DNA from: Pseudoalteromonas caenipelagi | GTDB taxonomy: Bacteria; Pseudomonadota; Gammaproteobacteria; Enterobacterales; Alteromonadaceae | Length of the DNA: 64,000 nucleotides | NCBI RefSeq assembly: GCF_013140855.1 | Contig: NZ_JABBPG010000004.1 | Location: forward strand, 248,001-312,000 | Direction of reading: 5' to 3' | Shown here: positions 25,987 to 36,038 of the stretch, one piece after another | Numbering within the stretch: position 1 is the stretch's first letter | Layout of the letters: every line of letters begins with the position of its first letter | Made by a program: the position numbers and the translations under genes | The notes under the pieces: generated by a model | The model's database searches: none | Told to the model about the DNA's origin: nothing | The model's input: the letters and a program-made list of their open reading frames with translations, nothing else

Positions 25987-28900
25987 AACAAGAACAACAA
26001 GCACAACTCATTGACGCATGTGGAATTCCTCTGTGGAGATCTGTAATTGACTTCATAACACCTTTATCCGAGAAAACACTGTTTGCCACTCCAGCAGCTG
26101 AAAGTTCGTTAGATCTGATAACCGGTGCCAATTTAATAGATGGAACACAACACTTGGGCAGCGTATTAAGCACCACATTGGCGCCACAACAAAAGGTTAT
26201 TGTTCTTTTTCCACAAGGTTTTGACTATATCTATAGCCTGTTGGCATGTTGGTATGCAAACCTCGTTGTTATTCCGGTTCCTCTTAGTGATCTAACGCAA
26301 ACAGACACGTTATTGGAAACCTTAGAGCGCATCATCGCTGACTCCCAAGCAAGTTGTATTCTTACCTATAGTGAGATGTCTCAGTTGATTAACGATTCTG
26401 GCTGTCTAGTAAGCAGCGAAGTGCTCGATATCAATCAGCTAGCTCACATCGAGCTAAAAACTCAAAGTGAAAAGACCAAACAGCCTGAAGAGTTGGCCAT
26501 TTTGCTCTACAGCTCTGGGTCAACTTCTCAACCAAAGGGGATTAAAATTTCCTACCAAAGCTTGGTATCTCAAATGAATCGTGGCGCTGAGCAATGGGGG
26601 ATCACGAGTGATAGCCGCATTGTTTCATGGATGCCCCATTTTCATAACTTTGGCTTGCACTTTAATATTTTAGCTCCGCTTGTAAAAGGCGCTTTTAGTG
26701 TCATATTCGATGCCAAACACTTCTTACAGCAACCAAATTTTTGGTTTGACCGTATTTTGCAGCATGAAGCCACTCATACCGCAGCACCCAACTTTGCGCT
26801 GGATTTTTGTGTCAACAAAGTGGATATCAGCTCATATCAATCGTCAAAACAAGCGCCTTTAGCATCCATACAAGCCATTATTTGTGGAGGCGAACCAGTT
26901 AATCAAGCCAGTTACAATAACTTTAATGAGCGATTCAAGTGCCTTGGACTGAAATCGCAAGCCATTACTTGCCACTACGGCCTATCCGAAGTAGGTGCGG
27001 TTACCACTGCAAGCCCCAACAGCGAAGAACGCTTTATAGAATTAGATGCCCAAAGCTTGGAACAAAACAAAGTAGAATTGGCCCAACACGCCAGCCAAGC
27101 AAAGACAGTAGCTTGCAGCGGCAAAATAACAGCTGATACCTCAGTTATTATTGTCGAACAAGGCACTCTCATCCCATGTGATAAAGGCACCATAGGTGAA
27201 ATTTTAATTCACTCACCGTCGGTCGCGTCAGGTTATATGAACAGACCAGAGGAGTCAGACGCAACCTTCTGTGCAAAAATAAATAATGAAGATAAACACT
27301 ACCTCAGAACCGGAGATTTAGGCTTTGTTGACAATGACTGTCTTTATGTTGTGGGTCGAGAAAAAGATCTCATCATTATTAACGGTAAAAACCATCACCC
27401 CATTGATATAGAAGCGTCGATTAAGCGTGACGTCGAATACCTCAGTCTGACTGTGCTGGTGTTTTCTCAGGAAATCGATAATGAAGAAAAAGTCATTATC
27501 ATCCAAGAGCTCGACGATGGATTAAGTCAAAGTGACTATCAATCTATTGCTACTGATATTAGGCATGCGGTCGCTCAAAACCACAGTATAAGAGCACATG
27601 AAATTCGCTTAGTCCCAGAAAATACCATACCAAGAACAGGAAGTGGCAAGGTCAAAAAACAAGCATGCCGCAAGCTGCACAAAGCCGACTCACTACCAAC
27701 ACTTTATTGCGAAGTAGCACAGCCAGCAAAGGTTCAAAATCCTCCCCCCACCGCAATGAGTGAGGGCCTTGCATCTATTGTAGAGCGCTTGAAAAACAAG
27801 GTGTTTGCACCTGAGTTAAATTTAACGGCTCATGACTTAGCGAATATTGATGATTTTAGCACCATCATACTAGATTCGATTCAATACGTTATCATTTCTA
27901 AAAAAATCGAAGAAGTCTTTGAATTTGCATTCGCCCCTGTGATGTTATTTAAGTACCCAAGCTTTAATAAGCTTGCCAGCTACTTAAACGAAGAACTTGC
28001 ATCACTTGGCAGACCAACTGAGATATCCGGTGATGTCGATTCCTCCTTCAAAGAGCCGCAGGATAATGATAGCGACAACGAACCAGACGATGACTCAATC
28101 GCTATCATTGGCATGAGTGGCCATTTTCCTGGAGGCGCGACAGATCTAGATCTCTTCTGGGAGAATTTAATCAACCAGACCAACTGCATTACCGAGATAC
28201 CGTCTGATAGGCAAGCATTTTCACGGGCAAAAAATGCGCAACAGGGGTCCTCAAACGCCTTTCCTAACTGGGGTGGTTTTTTACAGGATATTGATACTTT
28301 TGATGCTGAGTTTTTTGGTATTTCTCCTTTAGAAGCTAATAGTATGGACCCGCAACAGCGCAAAGTCATGGAAATGACTTGGAGTGTCTTTGAAAACGCT
28401 GGACATAACCCTAAAAAATTAACCAACCAAAACGTTGGGTTGTTCATTGGTGCGCATAACAATGACTACTTAGAGCTCACTCTGACACAACCAGAATTGT
28501 GCGAAAAATATGGCGCATATTTAGACTCTGGTGTGCACATGAGCATGATAGCGAATCGAGCTTCACGATGGTTTGACTTTAACGGCCCGAGCGAAGTTAT
28601 CAATACCGCCTGTTCAAGCTCATTAGTAGCCGTTCATCATGCCGTAGAAGCGATAAAAAAAGGCAATTGCTCCGTTGCTGTAGCCGGTGGTATTAATCTT
28701 ATTTTAACCCCTCGCATCTATAAAGCAGCCCATAGTGCCGGCATGTTGTCGGCTGATGGTGCATGTAAAACCTTTGATGAACAAGCGAATGGATTTGTAC
28801 GTGCAGAAGGGTATGGTGCTGTATTGCTCAAACCTTATCGGCAGGCAAAAAAAGACCATGATTCAATTTATGGTGTGATTAAATCTGCTGCTATCAACCA

Positions 28901-31610
28901 TGATGGCAAATCAAATTCGCTGCGAGCGCCAAACCTTGAAAGTCAGGCTAAGTTGATACAATCAGCCTACCAATCAGCAAATATAGCGCCAGAGTCCGTA
29001 AGCTATATAGAAGCCCATGGTACAGGTACAGCTTTAGGCGACCCCATTGAAATTGAGGCGCTCAAAGAAGCCTTTAATTCCATGTCAGACACTTTACCAC
29101 ATCAATATTGTGGTTTGGGCACTGCAAAAACCAATATTGGCCATTGTGAGTCTGCCGCAGGTATAGCTGGATTGATTAAGGTATTGCTGTCGATGAAACA
29201 CCAAACTCTACCCAGTATGCTGCATTTTAATCAGCTCAACCCTGCTATTGCTTTGCGTAATAGTCCATTTTATGTGGTCGATAAAAATCAACCGTGGCAA
29301 CGCTTAACAGATGCAGACGGTAAAACGATACCGCTACGAGCAGGTGTTAGTTCATTTGGGTTTGGCGGTGTGAATGCGCATGTAGTCATTGAAGAACCAA
29401 ATGAACAGGAGCGCAACGGGACAAAACATAGCACCGAGACAAGCTCGGAAAATGCAGATTCACAGTTAATTTTACTTTCGGCGAAAACCACTGCGCAACT
29501 ACAGACCGTTGCCAGCAGATTGCACCACCAGCTAACGAAACTCTGTGCAAATGGCTTTTCATGTGACCAACAAACTCTGATTAATATTGCGTATACCTTG
29601 CAAGTCGGTCGCCATGACATGCAAGAACGTTTAGCGATGATTGTTCATACTCCTGAAGAATTGATGGTAATGCTGCAGCAATTCTTATCTGCGACGCCTA
29701 TTGCGCATAATTGCTATCGCGGTACGGTCGATAAAGAGCTTGAATTACTCAATTGGGACTCAGATGAAGGCCTAGAAACAGCGCTTAACCACTGGTCTGA
29801 AGCTAAAGAACTCCATAAAATCGCTAGCTTTTGGGTGCGAGGTGTGACGCCCTCTTCATGGCAGTCACTGTATAAGAACACCTGCCCTAAACGTATTAAT
29901 TTACCCTCATATCCGTTTGCTCAAAGCCGCTATTGGCTACCGAGTCTACCACCACTTGATACTGTATCGCCTGATCCTGTGGCTAACATCTCTGAGTGCA
30001 CCGTCCCTGCAACTGAAGCCCCCAGCTCAACTGCCAATGACGATGATATCACTGCGAAGATAATGAACGCAGTCTCAGCAAATACAGAGCTGCCAGTAGA
30101 GCGCATCGACAAGTCAGCTAAGCTCAGTGAGCTTGGCATTGATTCGATTCTTCGCTTAAAGCTCGCCAACCAAATCATCAAGATGTATCCAAACGAATCT
30201 CTTGACCTCAATACGCTATTGCACCTACAAAATGTCAATGAAATGGTGCTATTTATTGCGGAACAAACAGGCGAAGCCACTACAATTGAGAGCGATGAGA
30301 GCAAAAGCTTTGATACACTGCCATCTGATACCAGTGACCCTTGTGCGAGAGATATCAGCCTTAAAATTAAAGAAATATTTTGCGATCATACGGGGCATTC
30401 TATCGAAATACTCAACCCTTCTACTGCTTTGGCAGAGCTGGGCGTCGACTCCATTACTCGACTTAAAGCCACCAATGACATTTTAAAAGCCTTTCCAGAG
30501 CTTTCTTTAGAACCTAGTCAACTTCTTGCACTACATACCATTGACGATATAAGCGCGTTATTACGCAAAGAAATCGCGCCAGCAAGTTTGCTGAATGCTC
30601 AACAAGTAGTAGCCGCATCTGACTTAGACGAAGAAACGAGCCATGCTTTACAAAAGATAACCCACAGCCTCAAAGAACAAGGCTGCAATATTTTAATCAA
30701 AAACGTGAAGCCAAGTGGCAGCCACCCCAATGCTTTACAAGCAGAGATAGTTGTGTGCGAGGATCATGCTTTTTTTAATGATCATCCTTTAGACCATATA
30801 ACGGGTGTGCAATTGATTGAGTCAATGATGCAATTAATTAAAGTCTCACGGTTGCATAATTCCAATACATCGAGTTTCTATACGTCAGCCTTGAGTATTC
30901 ATTTTGATGCTTTTTGTGAAAGTGATAGTGCTGAACTATTCTGCTCTGAGGCCAGTAGTGATAAGCAAGCTCACTCTCAATCGTTTACTACACATGTCAG
31001 ACAACATGAGAAAAACATTTGTCAGGCCAATGTAACTATTCAAAGTGTGTCACCGTCAACAAGCGAGCCACAACGTCATTCAAAATTACCTGAAGATGTC
31101 GACCTTTGCATTCACGATATGGTGAATAAGCACAATCTCGATAATGTGTTCATTAGTATGCCAACGTCAGCTTGGGACCAAGCTGGAGTATGGTTTTCAC
31201 CAAACCACTCAGACACTATATTTACTGATAATACAGCGGGCTTAATTGATGTAACCCATTTAATTGAAGGATGCAGACAGCATGAGCGGTCGATGACCAA
31301 ACGCTTATTGGCCGAAAGCAACACTCAAGAAAATGACCAAGTACAAGCTGATAATCCAAATAAAGGTGTTGGGATACTCAAATCGCTTGAAATTCGTTTA
31401 CTAAGAGCGCTAGAGCGACATGAATCCATCTTTATCACCAATGGTGATATGAACGTACTGGATGTTGGCGGCAACCGTGTGATTAATTGGCAAAGTGACT
31501 TGTTAGTTAATGGCGAGGTGGTAGGACTCTACAAAATGGAAGCGCTCATACTCAGCTCTGACGTATACAACACTTGGAGAACGGTTAAAAACGATGAAAT
31601 AACAAGTTAG
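25983..31610 (+). CDS. Hybrid FAAL-ACP-KS-ACP-ACP-AfsA polyketide synthase
   Basis: A multidomain protein of 1875 residues. Domains in order: fatty-acyl-AMP-ligase-like domain (about 1-590; YSSGSTSQPKG near 175, YLRTGDLGFV near 440); acyl carrier protein (LDSIQYV near 630); ketosynthase (about 700-1130; Cys in NTACSSSL near 876, His in EAHGTGTALGD near 1011, His in NIGHCESAAG near 1050); a post-KS linker ending LPSYPFAQSRYW (near 1315); two tandem ACPs (GIDSILR near 1387, GVDSITR near 1489); and a C-terminal AfsA-like double hotdog (about 1550-1870; DHPLDHITGVQLIE near 1600 and a degenerate second half with LIEGCRQ). There are no internal AT, KR, DH or TE domains, so it would depend on the malonyltransferase at 14289 and perhaps the SDR at 22836. 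The AfsA domain could act in dehydration or in product release by transfer to a hydroxyl group. Confidence 0.88.
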   Translation: MKQEQQAQLIDACGIPLWRSVIDFITPLSEKTLFATPAAESSLDLITGANLIDGTQHLGSVLSTTLAPQQKVIVLFPQGFDYIYSLLACWYANLVVIPVPLSDLTQTDTLLETLERIIADSQASCILTYSEMSQLINDSGCLVSSEVLDINQLAHIELKTQSEKTKQPEELAILLYSSGSTSQPKGIKISYQSLVSQMNRGAEQWGITSDSRIVSWMPHFHNFGLHFNILAPLVKGAFSVIFDAKHFLQQPNFWFDRILQHEATHTAAPNFALDFCVNKVDISSYQSSKQAPLASIQAIICGGEPVNQASYNNFNERFKCLGLKSQAITCHYGLSEVGAVTTASPNSEERFIELDAQSLEQNKVELAQHASQAKTVACSGKITADTSVIIVEQGTLIPCDKGTIGEILIHSPSVASGYMNRPEESDATFCAKINNEDKHYLRTGDLGFVDNDCLYVVGREKDLIIINGKNHHPIDIEASIKRDVEYLSLTVLVFSQEIDNEEKVIIIQELDDGLSQSDYQSIATDIRHAVAQNHSIRAHEIRLVPENTIPRTGSGKVKKQACRKLHKADSLPTLYCEVAQPAKVQNPPPTAMSEGLASIVERLKNKVFAPELNLTAHDLANIDDFSTIILDSIQYVIISKKIEEVFEFAFAPVMLFKYPSFNKLASYLNEELASLGRPTEISGDVDSSFKEPQDNDSDNEPDDDSIAIIGMSGHFPGGATDLDLFWENLINQTNCITEIPSDRQAFSRAKNAQQGSSNAFPNWGGFLQDIDTFDAEFFGISPLEANSMDPQQRKVMEMTWSVFENAGHNPKKLTNQNVGLFIGAHNNDYLELTLTQPELCEKYGAYLDSGVHMSMIANRASRWFDFNGPSEVINTACSSSLVAVHHAVEAIKKGNCSVAVAGGINLILTPRIYKAAHSAGMLSADGACKTFDEQANGFVRAEGYGAVLLKPYRQAKKDHDSIYGVIKSAAINHDGKSNSLRAPNLESQAKLIQSAYQSANIAPESVSYIEAHGTGTALGDPIEIEALKEAFNSMSDTLPHQYCGLGTAKTNIGHCESAAGIAGLIKVLLSMKHQTLPSMLHFNQLNPAIALRNSPFYVVDKNQPWQRLTDADGKTIPLRAGVSSFGFGGVNAHVVIEEPNEQERNGTKHSTETSSENADSQLILLSAKTTAQLQTVASRLHHQLTKLCANGFSCDQQTLINIAYTLQVGRHDMQERLAMIVHTPEELMVMLQQFLSATPIAHNCYRGTVDKELELLNWDSDEGLETALNHWSEAKELHKIASFWVRGVTPSSWQSLYKNTCPKRINLPSYPFAQSRYWLPSLPPLDTVSPDPVANISECTVPATEAPSSTANDDDITAKIMNAVSANTELPVERIDKSAKLSELGIDSILRLKLANQIIKMYPNESLDLNTLLHLQNVNEMVLFIAEQTGEATTIESDESKSFDTLPSDTSDPCARDISLKIKEIFCDHTGHSIEILNPSTALAELGVDSITRLKATNDILKAFPELSLEPSQLLALHTIDDISALLRKEIAPASLLNAQQVVAASDLDEETSHALQKITHSLKEQGCNILIKNVKPSGSHPNALQAEIVVCEDHAFFNDHPLDHITGVQLIESMMQLIKVSRLHNSNTSSFYTSALSIHFDAFCESDSAELFCSEASSDKQAHSQSFTTHVRQHEKNICQANVTIQSVSPSTSEPQRHSKLPEDVDLCIHDMVNKHNLDNVFISMPTSAWDQAGVWFSPNHSDTIFTDNTAGLIDVTHLIEGCRQHERSMTKRLLAESNTQENDQVQADNPNKGVGILKSLEIRLLRALERHESIFITNGDMNVLDVGGNRVINWQSDLLVNGEVVGLYKMEALILSSDVYNTWRTVKNDEITS

Positions 31611-31621
31611 TTACCATCCAT

Positions 31622-31663
31622 CCGCCTCACTGTTGAGCTCGAATAATCTCAACAGTGAGACGG
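31622..31663. terminator. Hairpin after PKS gene
   Basis: CTCACTGTTGAG and CTCAACAGTGAG form a perfect 12-bp stem (extended by CCG/CGG with one mismatch) 15 bases after the PKS stop. There is no T-run, so it may be a partial terminator or an mRNA 3'-end stabiliser before the MATE gene. Confidence 0.5.
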
Positions 31664-31812
31664 ACTAATAAATGAGCATCTGTTAGCACTCATAGCTGCA
31701 CCTGCTAATGAGTACTATAGATAAGTGACGTCAATCATACCTAGTGGGGCTTTTTAGAGCCATGGATGTAATACATCGACCAGAAAAAGCGAACTAGGGT
31801 GATGGCTGGAGT

Positions 31813-33138
31813 ATGGTTTTGCTAAATCGAATAAAAACAATAGTAAGCTTGGCGCTGCCCATCATTGCGGGTCTGGTTTCTCAAAATATTATGGTTGTGA
31901 TAGATATGGCCATGGTAGGCACTTTGGGAACTGACGCCTTAGCTGCGGTAGGTATTGCGTCCCAAATCAATTTTATGTCTTTTGCGTTGTTGATTGGACT
32001 TGCCAGTGGTGTACTCGCCATTTCGGCCCGTATGCAGGGAAAAGGTAATAATAGTGAAACTGCCGTACCGCTCAATGGTGCACTGCTCATTAGCTGTGTT
32101 GTGGGGATCCCACTATCTGGCTTACTCTATTATACAGCGCCGTTTTTTTTCCCTACGCTGCACAGTGACCCCAATGTCATAGCACTAGGTAATGACTATT
32201 TGCAAGTACGTGTTTTATCTATTACGGCGGTTGCAATGACATTATCATTTAGAGGCTACTGGAGCGGTATTAAGCGCCCCAAACTGTTTATGAACACATT
32301 GTTGTTGATGCTTGTTTGTAATGTTGCGCTCAACTATTTATTAATTTTTGGCAATTTAGGCTTTCCCAAAATGGGCGTAACAGGGGCCGGCGTTGCAACT
32401 TCGCTATCGCTGTTTATCGGTGCCGTATATTGTTTCTATTTAGGCTTTAAGTATTCTGCTACGTCTGGTTTTTTGCAACGACTTCCAACTAAAACACAAC
32501 TTCGTACACTGATTACTATTTCATTACCACAAGGTGCACAACAACTTTTTCGTGCAACCGGATTAACGGTTATGTTTATCATTATTGGCTCGATTGGTAC
32601 TGATGAATTAGCGGTGGCAAACGTATTGGTCAATATCACTCTTGTTATGATTATACCCTGTATTGGTTTTGGTTTAGCCGCAGCTTCTCTCGTTGGCCAA
32701 GCTTTGGGAGAGAGTGCACCTGAACAGGCCAAGCGCTGGGGGTGGGATACCTCATTGATAGGGCTGTTGTTTATGTGCTCTATAAGCCTACCAATGGTGT
32801 TATTTCCTGAGTTGATATTATCAATTTTTGTGCACGAGCAAGCGTTAATTGATATGGCTAAACTGCCTTTGCAATTAATCTCACTGTTATTAGCCTTTGA
32901 TGCAGTGGGTGTGATTTTACTCAACTCACTACTGGGTGCTGGCGCCAGTAAACAAGTCTTAAAGATCACCTTTAGTATTCAGTGGTTAGTATTCTTACCG
33001 GCAGCTTGGATCGTCAGTCATTATCTTGGTATGGGTTTGCTTGCGATATGGTGTTTGAATATTGCCTATCGTGCAATTCAAGCGGGTATTTTTGTCAAAA
33101 TATGGCACCAAGGGAGATGGAGTACGATTGAGATTTAA
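31813..33138 (+). CDS. MATE-family efflux transporter
   Basis: A 441-residue protein with twelve predicted membrane helices in two related halves. It has the NorM/DinF-like N-terminus (LALPIIAGLVSQNIMVVIDMAMVG), the helix-4/5 region and a second-half start at ISLPQGAQQLFRATGL. MATE proteins export cationic or lipophilic compounds using sodium or proton gradients. It lies about 200 bases after the PKS gene in the same direction and is followed by a terminator hairpin, so it closes the plus-strand arm and probably exports the product or protects the producer. Confidence 0.9.
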   Translation: MVLLNRIKTIVSLALPIIAGLVSQNIMVVIDMAMVGTLGTDALAAVGIASQINFMSFALLIGLASGVLAISARMQGKGNNSETAVPLNGALLISCVVGIPLSGLLYYTAPFFFPTLHSDPNVIALGNDYLQVRVLSITAVAMTLSFRGYWSGIKRPKLFMNTLLLMLVCNVALNYLLIFGNLGFPKMGVTGAGVATSLSLFIGAVYCFYLGFKYSATSGFLQRLPTKTQLRTLITISLPQGAQQLFRATGLTVMFIIIGSIGTDELAVANVLVNITLVMIIPCIGFGLAAASLVGQALGESAPEQAKRWGWDTSLIGLLFMCSISLPMVLFPELILSIFVHEQALIDMAKLPLQLISLLLAFDAVGVILLNSLLGAGASKQVLKITFSIQWLVFLPAAWIVSHYLGMGLLAIWCLNIAYRAIQAGIFVKIWHQGRWSTIEI

Positions 33139-33165
33139 CCAAGCGCATTTGTACTAGACTTGATA

Positions 33166-33199
33166 TGACAGTTACCCGTTTTTCTATCGGTGACTGTCA
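33166..33199 (+). terminator. Terminator-like hairpin after MATE gene
   Basis: TGACAGTTACC pairs with GGTGACTGTCA (one G-T wobble) 28 bases after the MATE stop, followed by a T-rich stretch. Confidence 0.55.
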
Positions 33200-33615
33200 G
33201 TTTAGATTTCTTTTAAAGCCGACGATTATTCTTTGCCATGACAGGCCCCGACCGTTGCTAAAGTTGAAAACAACAGGGGGGATTGAAAATAAGCTTAACT
33301 TCATGATTTTCCTTACTCAAAACAAACGAATTATTACGTTTAAAACGGTTAATTCACCTCAGCCAAACCCACTTATCAACACTTGACGTAGTCATGACTT
33401 TTAGATGATTTTGCACTGAAAACGAAAAAAACGTTTAACGCGCTGTACCACTCACACCTCTTACAAGCAGAAGCAAAAACACCGACAAAAAATAAAGTTA
33501 TCAATATGTATCAATACGTTAAACTTTCCATATTTGCTATTCGGCGCCTTTTTCACAAAGATGACATTCCAAATCATAATTTGGACTTGTTGATAGTTGC
33601 GCGCTTAACTAGCTG
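33200..33615. other. Non-coding stretch, right boundary of biosynthetic locus
   Basis: No gene supported and no repeat noticed. A short plus-strand reading frame ending at 33386 begins inside the terminator region and has no family features. Confidence 0.5.
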
Positions 33616-34383
33616 TTATAAATCTCCCACTAATCGTCTAAAGCGCAAACCTAACGCCAACTTGCGCACGCTATAATCGGGGTCATGGGCTCGATTGAGC
33701 AACAGCGGCGCACTAAACTCCTCTTCACGCCCTATATAAGCCACGTAATACATGGAAGATCTTCTAACGTTAGGATCTGGATGATGCTTCGCCGCCCATT
33801 CAAATAGCTTAAGCGTCTCTGTACCCATCTCTGGCAACCAAGCCAAGGTATACGGAATACGTGTTGCGGTTCCGTGCTTGGCCGTTTCGATCAGTCCTTC
33901 TGACAACGCATTTCTCACGTTTGGTAATTGCTCACCTAAATCCTTCCAAAATTGGTTTCTTTTCGGCGGAAAACCACTTTCATCGTGATGGCTAAATTTA
34001 ATGTTTACCGCAGCAAATGCTGACGCTATCTTGATCCGCACCGCCTTATCAGGGTGGGCAAACAACCCCCAGAGTTCATCCAACGACTCACCTGCCATAA
34101 TTGCTTTAAACACCAAAGCCTCTTCATAAGAGAACCCCTGCATCCACTTTGTATAATGTGCACCTTCAGGGCTTTCAAAAGCAGTTGCATTCACCTTTAC
34201 TAAAGATGAGGGCTCTGAATACTGCATGTTTTCAGCATATTGCGCCACAAACGCAGGTGGCGCTGCATATAAGATTGGCTGCGTACTCAAGCCTGCCAAA
34301 GCATGAACAACCACAGCCACAACAACTAACACCACGGAAGCCAAGGTGACGAGGATTTTCTTCCTCGTAGAACAACGCATCAT
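33616..34383 (-). CDS. Unknown membrane-anchored protein with HEAT-like repeats
   Basis: A 255-residue protein. ATG 34383 was chosen because GGAG lies just upstream (TTGGAGAAAATT) and it begins a basic-then-hydrophobic anchor (MMRCSTRKKILVTLASVVLV); a longer frame to 34512 adds a segment without character. The C-terminal half contains short helical repeats typical of HEAT/PBS-lyase-like scaffolds (FAHPDKAVRIKIASAFAAV, HHPDPNVRRSSMYYVAYIG, AHDPDYSVRKLALGLR). It is probably periplasmic. The function is unknown. Confidence 0.6.
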   Translation of the reverse strand: MMRCSTRKKILVTLASVVLVVVAVVVHALAGLSTQPILYAAPPAFVAQYAENMQYSEPSSLVKVNATAFESPEGAHYTKWMQGFSYEEALVFKAIMAGESLDELWGLFAHPDKAVRIKIASAFAAVNIKFSHHDESGFPPKRNQFWKDLGEQLPNVRNALSEGLIETAKHGTATRIPYTLAWLPEMGTETLKLFEWAAKHHPDPNVRRSSMYYVAYIGREEEFSAPLLLNRAHDPDYSVRKLALGLRFRRLVGDL

Positions 34384-34680
34384 AATTTTCTCCAATAATA
34401 ACAAAGTGCACCTAAATGTAGGTAAATCGAACACTTGAAAACTTAATGGCAACCTAGAGAAAACAAATGATGTGAGGCTGATTTCTGGCTGAATTTTTGG
34501 TGATACAAACAAAACAGATGGTTAGTTGGATAAGGGCAGACCGTCTCAAACTTCTTTTAAGGCACTGCCCCCAAGACGAGAGCAGCTTTAACCCTAGTTT
34601 GCTTAGTTCAGAAGCTAGATAACGGGCTTTGACTCACAAGGTACGATTAGCAAAAGGTTAGACGACTCGGCCCGCCTTTT

Positions 34681-35574
34681 TTATTTCGGCCTAAGATTTT
34701 CAATGATCTGCGCATCCACCCAATAGATATCCGATTGGCGCTGCCCACTGCCATCTTTACGCAGTACCATTCTATTGAAAAAGAGATATTTTCCATCCGG
34801 CGTGACAGATGGCCCCCCTTCTTCTGCGTCTGTATTAACCTGCTCACCTAAGTTTATTGCATCACCCCAACTGCCATCAGAAAGACGAAAACTAATATAA
34901 AGATCGGCTTCGCCATATCCGCTTTCTCGAATGCCATCCCACATAATGTAACTCTCATCGGGGGCAATAAATGGGTGCGCATTCCACATTCCCGTATTAA
35001 TCGTTTTTGGTAGCGGTTTGGGGTCTTCGTATGTGCCGTCTATTAATCGCGAATAACGAAGAATGCCATGGCCTCCGTTGTGCCTCGCATTCTCGTCCAA
35101 TACCAGAGTCCCCTTGGCTGAAGATTTCAGCCCCATAATACGTATTTCATCAAATTTGGGTCCCAAGCTTTTAAGTTCAGACCAGCCGTCTGCAGTACGC
35201 TCTTGATACTGAGCACCAAAATACATGACATTACCATCTGGTGAATATTGTGGCTTACGTGTGCCTGCGGGCAATACGGATTTACGCCAACGGTTATCCA
35301 CCTTCTTATATATTTCACTTTCAGGGTCTTTTACCTCATGCGTGTGCCGCCATCGATGGACAAAAATAGTATTCATATCTGCAGAAAAGCCGATAGAGTC
35401 TCCCCAGTTTTCGGTATTAACAAGACCAGGGGCAAAAGCTTTTGGCACCATACCGGGCGGAGTTTGCCCAAGATAAGGCCCGTCAAGCGTAGCCACATCA
35501 TTCCCGTCCAGATTAGTACACCCCATCATCATCACAGAACACAACAAGGCACGTTTTCTATTAATATTCGTCAT
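34681..35574 (-). CDS. PD40/TolB-like beta-propeller lipoprotein
   Basis: A 297-residue protein that starts at ATG 35574 with a lipoprotein signal (MTNINRKRALLCSVMMMGC). WD40-like PD40 repeats are visible as FSADMNTIFVH, YSPDGNVMYFGAQ, IAPDESYIMWDG and VTPDGKYLFFNR. Such periplasmic propellers are found in peptidase-like and TolB-like proteins, often as binding scaffolds. It lies about 300 bases upstream, in reading direction, of the HEAT-like gene and may share its transcript. The ligand is unknown. Confidence 0.7.
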   Translation of the reverse strand: MTNINRKRALLCSVMMMGCTNLDGNDVATLDGPYLGQTPPGMVPKAFAPGLVNTENWGDSIGFSADMNTIFVHRWRHTHEVKDPESEIYKKVDNRWRKSVLPAGTRKPQYSPDGNVMYFGAQYQERTADGWSELKSLGPKFDEIRIMGLKSSAKGTLVLDENARHNGGHGILRYSRLIDGTYEDPKPLPKTINTGMWNAHPFIAPDESYIMWDGIRESGYGEADLYISFRLSDGSWGDAINLGEQVNTDAEEGGPSVTPDGKYLFFNRMVLRKDGSGQRQSDIYWVDAQIIENLRPK

Positions 35575-35753
35575 AACCCTTTTCCTTATCACCTTGGCTA
35601 TTTACCCAGAGCTCCATCGCTCAAATACACTTAAGGTGCTAAAGGTATCTCAGTGAGAGGAAATAACTTGAGGTTAGACTTACTTCTGTATGACTTATCA
35701 ATGATGAAAAACAAAGCCTAAATATTAAATGGTTAGGATTTTAAAACTAGAAA

Positions 35754-36023
35754 ATGGAGGAGGGTTTGCTTGTTCTATCGGGATTATCGCTGAGAATTCA
35801 AAAGAAAAGACCTAACCTCCGAGGTCGTTATAGCGATCTCACACTAAGACATACTGAATATAGCTTTGGCTACAAAAATATATGGGATACCGACTTGGTG
35901 TATGGCGTTTGGCGAATGGAAGTACCACACTCTGTTGGACTGGGAGTTAGCAGTGACAACGTCGAATACGTCTGGTTTGGTCATTTATGCGATCAAGATT
36001 TAGTTAGCAGCAACCCATCGTAA
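35754..36023 (+). CDS. Possible small protein or gene remnant
   Basis: An 89-residue reading frame in the gene-poor stretch 35575-36171. No family recognised, and the ATG has no ribosome site before it (GGAGGAGGG lies just after it). The reason to keep it is that a strong rho-independent terminator begins 16 bases after its stop, implying transcription through this frame. The C-terminal part (EYSFGYKNIWDTDLVYGVW) looks protein-like, so this may be the end of a truncated gene. Confidence 0.3.
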   Translation: MEEGLLVLSGLSLRIQKKRPNLRGRYSDLTLRHTEYSFGYKNIWDTDLVYGVWRMEVPHSVGLGVSSDNVEYVWFGHLCDQDLVSSNPS

Positions 36024-36038
36024 CTCTTTGAATAATAT

